Shown one piece after another: positions 27,775 to 37,352 of a stretch of DNA of 64,000 bases. Positions within the stretch are counted from its first letter, which is position 1, and each line of letters opens with the position of its first letter. A program made the translations under genes and the position numbers. This DNA comes from Weissella confusa (GTDB lineage Bacteria; Bacillota; Bacilli; Lactobacillales; Lactobacillaceae). The notes beneath the pieces are model-generated. The model ran no database searches and was not told the DNA's origin. It saw nothing but the letters and a program-made list of their open reading frames with translations. The stretch spans positions 1,272,501 to 1,336,500 of the forward strand of contig CP168942.1 of assembly GCA_041871065.1 (NCBI GenBank), written 5' to 3'.

Positions 27775-29202
27775 TTAGCCCTTGATGTCCACGTAAGTCA
27801 ACTTGAACATGTTAGACAAATCTTGCAATTGTTCAGCCGTAATCTTGAATGACAAGACCGTGTGGTGACCACCACCAACTGACATCCAACCAACAGCACC
27901 TGGGTTCAAACCTTGCTTTGGCGTCCACAATTGCTTAGCCACTGGCAAGTGTGGCATTTCAGCCTCCGGCTTGTTACCAGTCACGTCATATGACATCAAC
28001 TTGAACTCGTTACCGTAGTCAGCCATCGTGGCATCGATTCCGTCACCCTCCATACCCGTGAAGACCAAACGAGCTGGATCATCCTTACCACCGATACCCA
28101 ATGGGTGCACTTCTACACGTGGCTTATCTGAGGCAATCGTTGGGTCAACTTCCAACATGTGTGATCCCAAGATAGCTTCGTGACCCTTACGGAAGTCCAA
28201 TGTGTAGTCTTCCATGAAGACCGTTGCTTCGTTGTGCGCCATAATCTTCATCAAACGCGTCAAAGCAGCCGTCTTCCAGTCTCCTTCACCGGCGAAGCCG
28301 TAACCTTCAGCCATCAACAATTGCGCAGCCAAACCTGGCAATTGCTCTAAACCGAACAAGTCTTCGAAGTTCGTCGTGAAGGCCGTGTAACCGCGCTTGT
28401 CCATAAAGTGCTTGATACCGAAGTATTCACGGATTTGGTACTTCACGTTGTGCTCAAACTTTTCTGGTGTGTTGTCGCCGATAACGAAGTCGTATTCCTT
28501 CTCCAATTCAGCGTACTTGGCGTCGATGTCGTCAGGGTTAACGGCGTTAACCGCTTCTACCAAGTCACCGACAGCCCAGTAATCAACCGTCCAACCAAAC
28601 TTGATTTGCGCTTCAACCTTGTCACCGTCAGTAACAGCCACATTACGCATCTTGTCACCGAATGTCACAACCTTAATCTTAAATGATTCGTTGTAGGCAA
28701 CCGCTACGTCCATCCAATTTGCAACGGCTTCGCGAACTTCTTGATCCTCCCAGTGTCCTGAGATGATCTTGTTGTTAATACCCAAGCGGGCATTGATGAA
28801 GGCATACTCACGGTCACCGTGAGCTGATTGGTTCGTGTTCATGTAATCGAAGTCAATCGTCTCGTATGGCAAGTTGTTCAAGAATTGCGTTGCCAAGTGT
28901 AGCAATGGCTTTTGCAACAATTGCGTACCACGGATCCAGTTCTTAGCTGGTGAGAACGTGTGCATCCACGTAATCACACCAGCAACTGAGTCATCGAAGT
29001 TGGCTTCCTTCATCGTTGTGGCGATGTTTTCTGACGTTGTGGCTACCAACTTGAACTCGATTGGGTATGGCAATACGCCTGATTCATTCAAGCCGTCCAC
29101 AATCTTCTTTGCGTTTGCTTCAACTTCTTGCAACGTTTCAGGTCCATACAAGAATTGTGAACCCGTGATAAACCAGAACTTGTAGTTATTTTCGTTAAAC
29201 AT
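27775..29202 (-). CDS. araA: L-arabinose isomerase, copy 1
   Basis: Converts L-arabinose to L-ribulose. It is 475 aa with family signatures: [12 protein letters not shown] at the N-terminus, [49 protein letters not shown] (metal-ligand Glu), MEDYTLDF and [10 protein letters not shown] (His ligands). Two starts are possible (29208 or 29202); the second lies 9 bases after AGGGGA. It is the last gene of araB-araD-araA. The second copy at 37353 is nearly identical except in one block. Confidence 0.95.
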   Translation of the reverse strand: MFNENNYKFWFITGSQFLYGPETLQEVEANAKKIVDGLNESGVLPYPIEFKLVATTSENIATTMKEANFDDSVAGVITWMHTFSPAKNWIRGTQLLQKPLLHLATQFLNNLPYETIDFDYMNTNQSAHGDREYAFINARLGINNKIISGHWEDQEVREAVANWMDVAVAYNESFKIKVVTFGDKMRNVAVTDGDKVEAQIKFGWTVDYWAVGDLVEAVNAVNPDDIDAKYAELEKEYDFVIGDNTPEKFEHNVKYQIREYFGIKHFMDKRGYTAFTTNFEDLFGLEQLPGLAAQLLMAEGYGFAGEGDWKTAALTRLMKIMAHNEATVFMEDYTLDFRKGHEAILGSHMLEVDPTIASDKPRVEVHPLGIGGKDDPARLVFTGMEGDGIDATMADYGNEFKLMSYDVTGNKPEAEMPHLPVAKQLWTPKQGLNPGAVGWMSVGGGHHTVLSFKITAEQLQDLSNMFKLTYVDIKG

Positions 29203-29234
29203 AATCATTAATCCCCTAAGTAATTTCGCTAATT

Positions 29235-29951
29235 TTAATTTGCAACCGGCTTCGCCGTGTTTTGTCCGTAATAAGCATTTGCACCGTGCTTACGCAAGTA
29301 GTGCTTATCCATCAATGTTTGTGACATGTGCACATTATGTGGATTCAACATCATCGTGTGGTACGCCATTTGTGCGACCTCTTCCAACACGACTGAGTTG
29401 TAGACCGCCTTGGTGGCATTTGGTCCCCAAACAAATGGACCGTGATCTTGTACCAGCACTGCAGGCACTTCAACCGGATCGATGCAACGCTCTTCAAACG
29501 CTTTGACGATAACGTTTCCCGTTTCAAGCTCGTATTCACCGTTAATTTCTTGTTCCGTCATCAAACTCGTTGCTGGAATATCCCCGTAGAACGTATCCGC
29601 ATGGGTCGTACCACATGCTGGGATATCCACCCCAGCTTGGGCAAATGAAACGGCCCATGGTGAGTGCGTGTGGACGATACCACCGATTTCTGGGAACTCA
29701 CGGTACAAGACACGGTGCGTTTCCGTATCGCTTGATGGGTTCAAGTCACCTTCAACCACGTTACCGTCCAAATCGACGACAACCATGTCAGCTGGTGTCA
29801 AATCTTCGTAATCAACACCTGATGGCTTGATGACAAACAAGCCACTTTCACGGTCGATTTCTGACACGTTCCCCCAAGTAAACTTAATCAAATCGTGCTT
29901 TGGCAAAGCCATGTTTGCGTCATACACGCGACGCTTCAAATTCTCAAGCAT
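29235..29951 (-). CDS. araD: L-ribulose-5-phosphate 4-epimerase, copy 1
   Basis: Converts L-ribulose-5-P to D-xylulose-5-P. It is 238 aa of the class II aldolase fold: [50 protein letters not shown] (zinc His-x-His), [15 protein letters not shown] and [12 protein letters not shown]. The start ATG at 29951 overlaps the araB stop by eight bases. araA follows after a 32-bp gap that is the same in the second operon. Confidence 0.94.
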   Translation of the reverse strand: MLENLKRRVYDANMALPKHDLIKFTWGNVSEIDRESGLFVIKPSGVDYEDLTPADMVVVDLDGNVVEGDLNPSSDTETHRVLYREFPEIGGIVHTHSPWAVSFAQAGVDIPACGTTHADTFYGDIPATSLMTEQEINGEYELETGNVIVKAFEERCIDPVEVPAVLVQDHGPFVWGPNATKAVYNSVVLEEVAQMAYHTMMLNPHNVHMSQTLMDKHYLRKHGANAYYGQNTAKPVAN

Positions 29952-31593
29952 ATACTTCTTCCTCCTCAGTCTCAGCGACCACTGATACTGGCTCATCTGA
30001 AATGGCATTAATTGCCACACGTTCAATTGCAATTCCAGCCTTGTAACGGTCCATAAATTCTTCAAATCCGGCGACATCAACTGGATCTGGTGCCATCGTA
30101 ACGCTTTCTTGGTTCGCAAACACACGCTCCTCCAAGAAATCAGCTAGGTTTTCGCCAGCTTCGCGCATCGTGACGTATTGTGACAAGACAGCCATTCCCC
30201 AAGGGCCACCTTCACCAGCGTTTGTCATCAACGTGACTGGCGCATCCATCACAGCTGCCAAAATCTTTTGTCCCACAACTGGTGTGTTGAAGATACCACC
30301 TTGTGCAACAACTGAATCCATCGCAACATCTTCTTGCTTCAAGATATCCAAGCCAATCTTAACGGCACCGAGCGCTGAATATAGGTGCGTGCGCATCAAG
30401 TTTGGTAGGTTGAATTCGGCGTTTGGCGTACGAACAAACAACGGGCGTCCTTCGTCAACTGCCGTAATGTTTTCACCTGAGTGGTAACCGTAACTTAGCA
30501 AGCCGCCTGCATCCGGGCGAGCATCCAAGACTGAACGGAACAAAGCACCATACAACTCGTTTGTGCTAATCTCAACACCGATTGCTTGTGAGAATTGCTT
30601 GAAGACACGGGCCCAAGCGTTAATTTCAGACGTGCAGTTATTGGCGTGAACCATGGCAACCGCTGACCCATCTGGCGTCGTGACCATATCAATATCTTCG
30701 TGTGCTTGTGACAATGCCTTTTCCAAGACGATCATGGCAAACGCTGACGTTCCAGCTGAGACATTGGCCGTACGTTGCTTAACTGAGTTCGTTGCCACCA
30801 TTCCGGTACCAGCATCTCCTTCAGGTGCAGCCGCGATAGCCCCACCTGCAAGCAAACCACTTGGATCCAACAAATTAGCACCTTCATCCGTCAAACGACC
30901 AGCAACTTCACCAGCTGTCTTAACCGTTGGCAAGATGTCACGCAATTGCCAGTGATATTGTTGCACTGACTTCAACTCGTCGAATTGCGCCAACATCGTT
31001 TCATCGTAATCAACTGTGTCTGAGTCGATTGGGAAGACACCTGATGCATCCCCAACACCCAACACCTTTTCACCAGTCACTTGCCAGTGCACATAACCAG
31101 CCAACGTTGTCATGAAGTCGATATCCTTCACGTGCACTTCTTGGTTCAAGATTGCTTGGAACAAGTGTGCGATGCTCCAACGTTGTGGAATGTTGAAGTC
31201 AAACAATTCTGTTAGTTGACCAGCGGCTTCACCAGTAATTGCGTTACGCCACGTGCGGAATGGCACCAACAAATTACCACCCTTATCGAACGCCATGTAA
31301 CCGTGCATCATGGCTGCAAAACCAATTGATGACAAGTTACGAATTACCGTACCGTACTTATCAGTTACTTGATCTGCCATATCGCGGTAGGCATCTTGAA
31401 CACCTGACCAGATGTCTTCTAGTGAGTATGTCCAAACGCCATTTTCAAGCTTGTTTTCCCATTCGTGACTACCAACAGCAATTGTTGAGAAGTCAGTTCC
31501 GACCAGCACCGCCTTGATTCGTGTTGAACCAAATTCGATCCCCAAAGCCGTTTGGCCATTCATGATTTCATTTTGAATTTGTTCTTTATTCAT
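29944..31593 (-). CDS. araB: L-ribulokinase, copy 1
   Basis: Phosphorylates L-ribulose. It is 549 aa of the FGGY kinase fold: ATP/substrate start [37 protein letters not shown], the C-terminal domain [15 protein letters not shown], and [18 protein letters not shown] near the end. GAGGGGAACGG precedes the ATG at 31593. It is the first gene of the copy-1 operon, under its own AraR/CcpA promoter. Confidence 0.94.
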   Translation of the reverse strand: MNKEQIQNEIMNGQTALGIEFGSTRIKAVLVGTDFSTIAVGSHEWENKLENGVWTYSLEDIWSGVQDAYRDMADQVTDKYGTVIRNLSSIGFAAMMHGYMAFDKGGNLLVPFRTWRNAITGEAAGQLTELFDFNIPQRWSIAHLFQAILNQEVHVKDIDFMTTLAGYVHWQVTGEKVLGVGDASGVFPIDSDTVDYDETMLAQFDELKSVQQYHWQLRDILPTVKTAGEVAGRLTDEGANLLDPSGLLAGGAIAAAPEGDAGTGMVATNSVKQRTANVSAGTSAFAMIVLEKALSQAHEDIDMVTTPDGSAVAMVHANNCTSEINAWARVFKQFSQAIGVEISTNELYGALFRSVLDARPDAGGLLSYGYHSGENITAVDEGRPLFVRTPNAEFNLPNLMRTHLYSALGAVKIGLDILKQEDVAMDSVVAQGGIFNTPVVGQKILAAVMDAPVTLMTNAGEGGPWGMAVLSQYVTMREAGENLADFLEERVFANQESVTMAPDPVDVAGFEEFMDRYKAGIAIERVAINAISDEPVSVVAETEEEEVYA

Positions 31594-31630
31594 TGATTCC
31601 GTTCCCCTCAAACGAGAATTTAATTTCTTT

Positions 31631-31644
31631 TGTAATCGTTTACA
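31631..31644. promoter_or_regulatory. CcpA cre site before araB copy 1
   Basis: TGTAATCGTTTACA, a full match to TGWAANCGNTWNCA, between the -10 and the araB start. A roadblock position for carbon catabolite repression. Confidence 0.85.
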
Positions 31645-31650
31645 TGAAAT

Positions 31651-31679
31651 AGTTTAAACCACTTGTACGGACAATTCAA
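31651..31679 (-). promoter_or_regulatory. araBDA copy-1 promoter
   Basis: TTGAAT (complement 31674-31679), a 17-base spacer and TAAACT (complement 31651-31656) on the minus strand. The AraR box 31661-31676 fills the spacer. Confidence 0.7.
31661..31676. promoter_or_regulatory. AraR operator box
   Basis: ACTTGTACGGACAATT, close to the AraR consensus ATTTGTACGNACAANT known from Bacillus and lactobacilli. It lies in the promoter spacer, so bound AraR would block polymerase until arabinose is present. Confidence 0.8.
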
Positions 31680-31682
31680 TAG

Positions 31683-31698
31683 GTTATCCGTACAATTC
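31683..31698. promoter_or_regulatory. Second AraR operator box
   Basis: GTTATCCGTACAATTC (complement GAATTGTACGGATAAC), 22 bases from the first box, i.e. about two helical turns, which suits cooperative binding of two AraR dimers. Confidence 0.7.
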
Positions 31699-31803
31699 AT
31701 ACAACACGCACAATGTTCACAGATAATTCTTTTTGCAAAACGCTATTAAACGTTGATTTAATAGCTTTTCTGTTGTTTAAAACGAATTATATGTAAGTTT
31801 ACT

Positions 31804-31819
31804 TTTAACCGTACAAATT
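31804..31819. promoter_or_regulatory. Possible distal AraR half-site
   Basis: TTTAACCGTACAAATT shares CCGTACAA with the other boxes but has lost the left half. It is about 125 bases upstream and could support looping; weak. Confidence 0.35.
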
Positions 31820-31854
31820 AAAAAATCCCGATCGGCATCGCTGCCAATCGGGAT
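31818..31854 (-). terminator. Terminator of the GH43-symporter operon
   Basis: Stem ATCCCGAT...ATCGGGAT (31825-31854, GC-rich, inner GGCA/TGCC) followed on the minus strand by TTTTTAATTT. It separates this operon from the araBDA copy-1 promoter. A smaller hairpin GCTATTAAA/TTTAATAGC lies at 31742-31765. Confidence 0.88.
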
Positions 31855-31902
31855 AACTATTTTATAACTTAAAAATCTTTCGCAATTACATTTTTGTTAG
31901 AG

Positions 31903-33180
31903 TTACGCCTGTGGCTCGGTCACCTGCTCGACCGGTCCACCTGCTGCTTCTTTAACTGGGTTCACCTTCTTTTCACGCTCCAAGAAGAATACGGCTACCA
32001 ACGTGATAACCAAAACCACAGCTGACATCATCAAGTACGTTGATTGGTAACCAGTCTTGTCGTACATTGATCCGGCTACAGTTGAGAAGATAAAGACTGA
32101 AATTTGCTTAGCAAAGTTTGATGCCAAAGCGTAAACCGTTGCGTACAAACGAATGTCGAAGGCACCTGAGATGTACTTCATGATTGAAACCAATAGCAAA
32201 GGCATTTCGAATCCGGCAAGCAAACGGAAGAATACAATCCACTCCCATGATGGTGCCATCGCTGATCCGAAGATACGAACGAACGTCAAGAATCCGTAAA
32301 TCAACAATCCATTACGGGCACCAATCTTGTTGATGATAAATGGCATTGGAATCATCAAGCACAATTCGATAACCGTTTGTGCTGAGTTCATGTATGAGTA
32401 CATCATTGTTCCTTGAGCATCAGTCTCAAAGAATGTCTTAAAGAAGACGATAAATTGTTGGTCGAACACGTCGAACAAAGCTGAGGCACCCATGTAGAAT
32501 AGGGCCAAGATCCAGAAGTTACGCAACTTGAAGATTGAGAAGATATCCTTCTTCGTCAACTTTTCATTTGAGGTTCCCATTGCAGCAGCTGCATTTGAGA
32601 AGTTAATCTTCGTTGAGAACAACAACAACATTGTTAGCAAAACAGCTGAAGCCGAGCAGGCCCACCAGATTGCGTTTGGTTGCCACAAGAACAAACGACC
32701 AGCAACCAAGGCTGATACGGCACCGGCAACAGATCCACCCATACGTGAGTGACCAAACTCAAACTTGTTGGCCAATGATGCACGTTGTACGTATTGCTCG
32801 ATAACTGACACACCACCGTTCAAGATGAAGGCCAAGACCACACCCGTTACGATTGATGCCAATACTGGGCTAATGGCCAAGATTGGCATGAAGGCCCATT
32901 GGAAGTAAGGTCCAATGAAGATTCCAGCGACTGCGATTGTAATCAACAGTGTCTTTTTGAAGACCAACTTGTCAGAAATAATTCCGAACAACGGTTGGAA
33001 CAGCAATGACATTCCTGCCACCAATGAGAAGACCACGCCGGATTGTGCTCCGGTCAAACCTGCTTCTTGACCCAACCAAAGCGTCAAGAATCCATATGTG
33101 ATGGCCCAAATAAAGAAGTAACTAAAGTGCGAAGCAGCAAATCCCCAAAAATGCTTGCTTTCCTTAACAACTTGACTCAT
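31903..33180 (-). CDS. Sugar/oligosaccharide:H+ symporter (MFS, LacY/RafB-like)
   Basis: A 425-aa protein with about 12 membrane helices, of the oligosaccharide:H+ symporter family: FWGFAASHFSYFFIWAITYGF at the start, FGIISDKLVFKK between helices 2 and 3, and FGHSRMGGSVAGAVSALVAG in helix 5. It ends in a charged cytoplasmic tail. It is cotranscribed with an intracellular arabinosidase just upstream (25-bp gap), so arabinose-containing oligosaccharides are the likely substrate (inference). GGGGGATAATC precedes the ATG. Confidence 0.85.
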   Translation of the reverse strand: MSQVVKESKHFWGFAASHFSYFFIWAITYGFLTLWLGQEAGLTGAQSGVVFSLVAGMSLLFQPLFGIISDKLVFKKTLLITIAVAGIFIGPYFQWAFMPILAISPVLASIVTGVVLAFILNGGVSVIEQYVQRASLANKFEFGHSRMGGSVAGAVSALVAGRLFLWQPNAIWWACSASAVLLTMLLLFSTKINFSNAAAAMGTSNEKLTKKDIFSIFKLRNFWILALFYMGASALFDVFDQQFIVFFKTFFETDAQGTMMYSYMNSAQTVIELCLMIPMPFIINKIGARNGLLIYGFLTFVRIFGSAMAPSWEWIVFFRLLAGFEMPLLLVSIMKYISGAFDIRLYATVYALASNFAKQISVFIFSTVAGSMYDKTGYQSTYLMMSAVVLVITLVAVFFLEREKKVNPVKEAAGGPVEQVTEPQA

Positions 33181-33205
33181 GATTATCCCCCTGAGTTTTC
33201 ATGTA

Positions 33206-34180
33206 TTAGTTAAAAGTAAATGGTTGTGGCTTACCGAACACTGGGAAGCCGTTGTCATCCCACTCGAATGGTTGCACCATCGTGTGGCGGTTTGGATCGT
33301 ACAAAGGATCACCCTTGATGTCCAAGTAGTTGCGTACGTGGTAAACCAACAAATCTGTTTCACCATCTTCAGCAACCGTAAATGAATTGTGCCCTGGTCC
33401 GTACAAACCGTTTTCCATGTCAGATTGGAAGACTGGGTGGTCGAGCTTGTGCCAGTTAGCGGCATCAAGCACATCCTGATCATCTTCAATCCACAACATC
33501 CCCATTGCGTAGTTTTCGTCGGTTGCTGACCCTGAGAACGACAAGAACACCTTGCCGTTACGCTTCAAGATTGCTGGCCCTTCGTTCACCCAGAAAATCT
33601 TGGTTTCCCAATCAAATTCTGGCTTTGACAACATGACCGGTGCTGTCTTCAGCGTCCATGGATTTTCCATTTCAGCAATGTACAAGTTTGAATTACCCTT
33701 AATTGCTGGATCCTTTTGCGCCCATACGTAGTACAACTTGTCATTCAATTCGAATGACGTTGCGTCCAATGCAAATGAATCAAGGTGGGTTTCGATTTGT
33801 CCCTTTTCAACCCAGTTATCTTCAGTTTCCATTGGGTCAGCCGCTTCACACTCAATGGCGAACATGCGGTGTTGGAACATCCCATTTTCATCAAATGCTG
33901 TTGTGTGTGATGCTGCGTAGTAGACATACCACTTACCATCTGTGTAGTGCAGCTCCGGTGCCCAAATCAATTCACTTTGTTCACCAGTACCTGAATCATG
34001 CTTACGCCAGATTGTTCGTGGCATCGCATGTGCCAAACCATCAATCGTCTTGGCGCGACGCAACTCAATCAAGTTGTAAGCTGGTACTGAAGCAACAAAG
34101 TAGTAGTAACCGTCCGTGTGCTTGTAAATGAATGGATCAGCACGTTGGATAATAACCGGATTTTCGTAGCTAACTGTCAT
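33206..34180 (-). CDS. Intracellular GH43 alpha-L-arabinofuranosidase
   Basis: A 324-aa five-bladed propeller enzyme. Catalytic residues are readable as Asp in QRADPFIY, Asp in FALDATSFEL and Glu in WVNEGPAIL. IWAPELHYTDGKWYVYYAAS is a typical GH43 stretch. There is no signal peptide, so it cleaves imported arabino-oligosaccharides inside the cell. It heads an operon with the symporter; AGGAG is 10 bases before the ATG. Beta-xylosidase activity cannot be excluded. Confidence 0.85.
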   Translation of the reverse strand: MTVSYENPVIIQRADPFIYKHTDGYYYFVASVPAYNLIELRRAKTIDGLAHAMPRTIWRKHDSGTGEQSELIWAPELHYTDGKWYVYYAASHTTAFDENGMFQHRMFAIECEAADPMETEDNWVEKGQIETHLDSFALDATSFELNDKLYYVWAQKDPAIKGNSNLYIAEMENPWTLKTAPVMLSKPEFDWETKIFWVNEGPAILKRNGKVFLSFSGSATDENYAMGMLWIEDDQDVLDAANWHKLDHPVFQSDMENGLYGPGHNSFTVAEDGETDLLVYHVRNYLDIKGDPLYDPNRHTMVQPFEWDDNGFPVFGKPQPFTFN

Positions 34181-34203
34181 ATCTGTAAAACTCCTAAATT
34201 ATC

Positions 34204-34217
34204 TGAAAGCGTTTTCT
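34204..34217. promoter_or_regulatory. cre-like site before the GH43 gene
   Basis: TGAAAGCGTTTTCT differs from the consensus TGAAANCGNTTTCA only at the last base. It sits between the -10 and the start codon, as in the other ara operons. Confidence 0.7.
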
Positions 34218-34234
34218 TTTCTTTAACGATTATT

Positions 34235-34263
34235 ATTAAATTACTTGTACGGACAACTCGCAA
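34235..34263 (-). promoter_or_regulatory. Promoter of the GH43-symporter operon
   Basis: TTGCGA (complement 34258-34263), a 17-base spacer and TTTAAT (complement 34235-34240) on the minus strand, with the AraR box in the spacer. Confidence 0.65.
34243..34258. promoter_or_regulatory. AraR operator box
   Basis: ACTTGTACGGACAACT in the spacer of the GH43 operon promoter. Its first 14 bases are the same as in the araB copy-1 box. Confidence 0.8.
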
Positions 34264-34451
34264 CCCCAAATAAGACCTTTTCACGAACAGTTCACAGTTT
34301 CTTAAAGTTTGATACTTTATTCACAATGTAATTGTAAGTTGCATACAGCCACAAACCTTTATATACGTGCGTTTAGACAGGAAAACCATTTCTCCTTCCC
34401 AGAACTAACTCTCAAATAGTGACAACTGTCCTTAATACCGGATGCGCTTAC

Positions 34452-34467
34452 ATTTGTACGGACAACC
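34452..34467. promoter_or_regulatory. AraR operator box near araR
   Basis: ATTTGTACGGACAACC, the best match to the Bacillus AraR consensus here. It is 66 bases upstream of the araR -10 and 209 bases from the GH43 box, so it may serve autoregulation or looping. The sequence between (34264-34451) holds no gene. Confidence 0.75.
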
Positions 34468-34532
34468 CATAAAACCCTTCCACTATTCATAACAATTCAC
34501 TGATTCGTCTAACAAATTCAGACAATCCCTTG

Positions 34533-34538
34533 TATAAT
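34533..34538 (+). promoter_or_regulatory. araR -10 element
   Basis: A perfect TATAAT, 39 bases before the araR ATG. The -35 (about TAACAA) is weak. Confidence 0.5.
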
Positions 34539-34577
34539 GAAAGAACGATAAAGACAGAAAGATAAGATCTAATTGAT

Positions 34578-35663
34578 ATGGATACAAAATACGATATCGT
34601 TAAGAAAGGGCTTCGCGATGATATTCTCGCTGGTAAGTACGCCATCGGCGACAAGCTACCAACCGAAGCCAACTTAACTGAACAATATGGCGTGAGCCGC
34701 TACACCGTCCGTCGCGCCACCAGTGATTTGGAACAAGAACACCTCCTATACCGTGTACAAGGTGGCGGTATGTATGTTGATGACTGGAATAAAGCGCCAG
34801 CCGTTGCAACTGACAATAAGGTGATTGGTGTTATCACAACGCACCTAGCCGACTATATCTTCCCTGAAATCATCAGCGGGATTGACCGTGTGATTTCTGA
34901 CGAAGGTTATTCGCTCTTCATTAGTAACACACACAACACTTACGAGCGTGAGCGTCAAAGTTTGATGCGCATGATTGAAACAGGGGTTAACGGATTGATT
35001 ATCGAACCAACGATGTCTGCCCTACCAAATCCCAACAAAGACTTGTATGATCAGATTCATGAGTTGAATATCCCAACCGTGTTTATCAACTCAACGTATG
35101 AGCATTTCGATTTCCCCTACTTGGAAGTTGACGACTCAAACGCCGAAGCTGATTTGATTACTCACCTGATTAATCAAGGTCACGAACGCATTCTTGGGGT
35201 GTTCAAGGTCGACGATGTGCAAGGTGCGCACCGTATGCAAGGCTTCTACAAGGCATACCAACAATACCCTGCCATCGCGCTACACAGTAACATCGTGATG
35301 TATCAATCAAATGATGAAGCAAGTAACGCCCAAATTTTGAATAAGATTGAGGCGCACCTCGAAGCAGCCGATCGTCCAACGGCCTTGGCGCTGTACAACG
35401 ACGCTTTGGCGATTCAAACCATTGATCTGGTCAAGTCACTTGGCCTGCGTGTGCCAGAAGATGTTGCGATTGTTGGATTTGACGATTACGCCATGTCGCA
35501 ATACATGACACCAAGCCTAACAACTGTACGTCACCCACAGAGTAAAATGGGGCGTGATGCCGCAAACATGTTGCTAAACATTATTAACGGCAACAAGGTA
35601 GAAAACATTCACTACCCAAGTGACCTAATCGTTCGTGACTCTTCAAGTCGCCACGTTGATTAA
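34578..35663 (+). CDS. araR: Arabinose-responsive repressor (GntR N-terminus, LacI-type sensor)
   Basis: A 361-aa repressor of arabinose use; arabinose is the expected inducer. The N-terminal GntR winged helix is at about 1-70 (RDDILAGKYAIGDKLPTEAN; YGVSRYTVRRATSDLE; YRVQGGGMYV). A LacI/PBP-1 sensor follows (VIGVITTHLADYIFPEIISG; PTALALYNDALAIQ; VAIVGFDDYAMSQYMTPSLT). This domain fusion is diagnostic of AraR. It is divergent from the GH43 operon and central to the three AraR-box promoters. The ribosome site (AAGATAAG) is weak. Confidence 0.93.
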   Translation: MDTKYDIVKKGLRDDILAGKYAIGDKLPTEANLTEQYGVSRYTVRRATSDLEQEHLLYRVQGGGMYVDDWNKAPAVATDNKVIGVITTHLADYIFPEIISGIDRVISDEGYSLFISNTHNTYERERQSLMRMIETGVNGLIIEPTMSALPNPNKDLYDQIHELNIPTVFINSTYEHFDFPYLEVDDSNAEADLITHLINQGHERILGVFKVDDVQGAHRMQGFYKAYQQYPAIALHSNIVMYQSNDEASNAQILNKIEAHLEAADRPTALALYNDALAIQTIDLVKSLGLRVPEDVAIVGFDDYAMSQYMTPSLTTVRHPQSKMGRDAANMLLNIINGNKVENIHYPSDLIVRDSSSRHVD

Positions 35664-35670
35664 ATATTAA

Positions 35671-35706
35671 AAGAAGTTCTCGCCAATGGCGGGAACTTCT
35701 TTTTCT
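35671..35706 (+). terminator. araR terminator
   Basis: A 14-bp stem AAGAAGTTCTCGCC (35671-35684) with GGCGGGAACTTCTT (35688-35701; one mismatch) and a T-rich tail. Confidence 0.9.
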
Positions 35707-35720
35707 TTTGAGCAAATAAT

Positions 35721-35749
35721 TTGAAACAACGCGTCATGCCCTGGATAAT
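35721..35749 (+). promoter_or_regulatory. Promoter of the 171-aa gene
   Basis: TTGAAA (35721-35726), a 17-base spacer and GATAAT (35744-35749), 45 bases before the start codon. Confidence 0.75.
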
Positions 35750-35793
35750 GAAGTTAAGTAGGATGAGCGTGCTATATAACGGAGGATTTTGTT

Positions 35794-36309
35794 ATGTACT
35801 ATCTCGTTAAAAAAGGCGCAACGACGCTAACCATTTATTCCGAGGCACAGACGACAACCGTTCCTTACAACGAACTATTTAACTTAAGTCCAACTGCCTT
35901 CGGTGAAACTGTCGCCCCTTATTCAGTCGGCGACCATATTGAACAAGCTTTGGCATTTAGGCAAACCTTGCCTGCAGATGAACAAGGCGATATTAACATT
36001 GTCACCAAGCCAGAATTCATCGAACTCGTCATTACCGGTCAAAAAGAAGCCACGGCCATCATTCATGATAGAGAAGATTCTCTCGCGATGACCCTCGGCT
36101 TAATAGTCGCCGGCCCATTCTTCTATTTACTGATCATGTTAGTCCTTAAAAGCTTCGGTACACCCGCTTTTGTTGCAGATATCATCGCTTTCGTACTAAC
36201 AGTCGGCTTCATCATCGCCTGGTTCATCCTAGTATGGAGCCGTTGGAGTCCTGAATTTGAAGATAAATTTGAAAAGCTGGTAAATAAGTGCTTTAAACGC
36301 CAAGCGTAA
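35794..36309 (+). CDS. Hypothetical protein with two C-terminal membrane helices, 171 aa
   Basis: A soluble N-terminal part of about 95 residues (MYYLVKKGATTLTIYSEAQT; SVGDHIEQALAFRQTLPADE) is followed by two hydrophobic helices (LGLIVAGPFFYLLIMLVL and VADIIAFVLTVGFIIAWFIL) and a charged tail, KFEKLVNKCFKRQA. GGAGG is 8 bases before the ATG. A monocistronic unit between araR and the second ara operon; no AraR box is at its promoter. Function unknown. Confidence 0.75.
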   Translation: MYYLVKKGATTLTIYSEAQTTTVPYNELFNLSPTAFGETVAPYSVGDHIEQALAFRQTLPADEQGDINIVTKPEFIELVITGQKEATAIIHDREDSLAMTLGLIVAGPFFYLLIMLVLKSFGTPAFVADIIAFVLTVGFIIAWFILVWSRWSPEFEDKFEKLVNKCFKRQA

Positions 36310-36312
36310 ACA

Positions 36313-36369
36313 AAAAAACAGCGATATTACTGAGACTTGATCATCAAGCTCAGCAGTGTCGCTGTTTTT
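36313..36369. terminator. Bidirectional terminator
   Basis: AAAAACAGCGA and TCGCTGTTTTT enclose an inner TTGATCATCAA palindrome and TGAG/CTCA pairing. T runs occur on both strands, at a convergent junction. Confidence 0.85.
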
Positions 36370-36376
36370 GTATGTT

Positions 36377-37225
36377 TTAGTGTGGGTATTGTGCGCCACG
36401 CTCATAAACCTGTTCTGGTTCTTGGCTGATGCGCTCAAACTTATTCAAATTCGTAATTAATGTCATTTCTTCATCAGTCAAAGCGAAATCATACACGTTA
36501 CCATTTTCGATAACGCGTTCTGGCTTTGAAGACTTTGGAATGATACTCGTGCCACGTTGCACGTGCCAACGCAGTACAATTTGTGCTGGCGTCTTGCCGT
36601 GCTTTGCCGCAATTTCAACAATCACCGGCTCGGCCAAGACTGACCCACGACCAAGTGGTGCCCATGCTTGCGTTTGAATGTTGTTATCCTTGTGATATTG
36701 CAGCAACGCATCTTGCGTCAAATGTGGGTGGTTTTCCACTTGGTTGACAACAGGTTGCTCATTCGCTTGCGTGGCAAGATATTGCAAGTGCACCATGCCA
36801 TAGTTTGACGTTCCGATTGACTTCACCAATCCCTCATCCTTCAAACGCTCAAATGCGCGCCACGTTTCAAAGAAATGTTGATGCAATGGCCAGTGTACCA
36901 ACAACAAATCAACATAATCCATGTCCAACTCGCGCAATGACGTTTCAACAGATGCCAACGTCGCATCATAACCTTGGTTACTTTCCGCTACCTTAGTTGT
37001 GATAAACATTTCCTGACGTGGCAACGCGAGATCCTTGATAGCCGTTCCCAGCATTCCTTCGTTTTGATACATTTGGGCGGTATCAAATAGGCGATAGCCA
37101 CTTTCCCAAGCCGCGTTCATGACATCTGTCAATTCAGCTTGGTTGGTAACCTTATATAGTCCAAGACCTTGCAATGGCATTTGGTGGCCATCGGCAAGGG
37201 TTACTTTTGTTGTTAAATCTGACAT
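36377..37225 (-). CDS. Aldo/keto reductase
   Basis: An NADPH-dependent carbonyl reductase of the AKR5-like 2,5-diketo-gluconate reductase group, 282 aa. The tetrad is visible: Asp and Tyr in YRLFDTAQMYQNE, Lys in FITTKVAES and His in DLLLVHWPLH. The cofactor site is near GTSIIPKSSKPERV. GGAGGGAC precedes the ATG at 37225. It stands alone between the ara units; an aldose reductase role is possible, but there is no AraR box to support a link. Confidence 0.88.
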   Translation of the reverse strand: MSDLTTKVTLADGHQMPLQGLGLYKVTNQAELTDVMNAAWESGYRLFDTAQMYQNEGMLGTAIKDLALPRQEMFITTKVAESNQGYDATLASVETSLRELDMDYVDLLLVHWPLHQHFFETWRAFERLKDEGLVKSIGTSNYGMVHLQYLATQANEQPVVNQVENHPHLTQDALLQYHKDNNIQTQAWAPLGRGSVLAEPVIVEIAAKHGKTPAQIVLRWHVQRGTSIIPKSSKPERVIENGNVYDFALTDEEMTLITNLNKFERISQEPEQVYERGAQYPH

Positions 37226-37265
37226 TGTGAGTCCCTCCACAAGCTATTTTACCCGATGTTTTTGA

Positions 37266-37297
37266 AACACAAAAGCGACGTTTTTGTGAACGTCGCT
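37266..37297 (-). terminator. Hairpin terminator after araA copy 2
   Basis: Stem AGCGACGTT (37274-37282) with AACGTCGCT (37289-37297), then TTTTGTGTTTC on the minus strand. It lies about 56 bases after the araA stop. Confidence 0.8.
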
Positions 37298-37352
37298 CCT
37301 GCTTTGTAACTTTTGAGATGATTTAAGTTTTTAAGACGTTTTGAAAATACAA

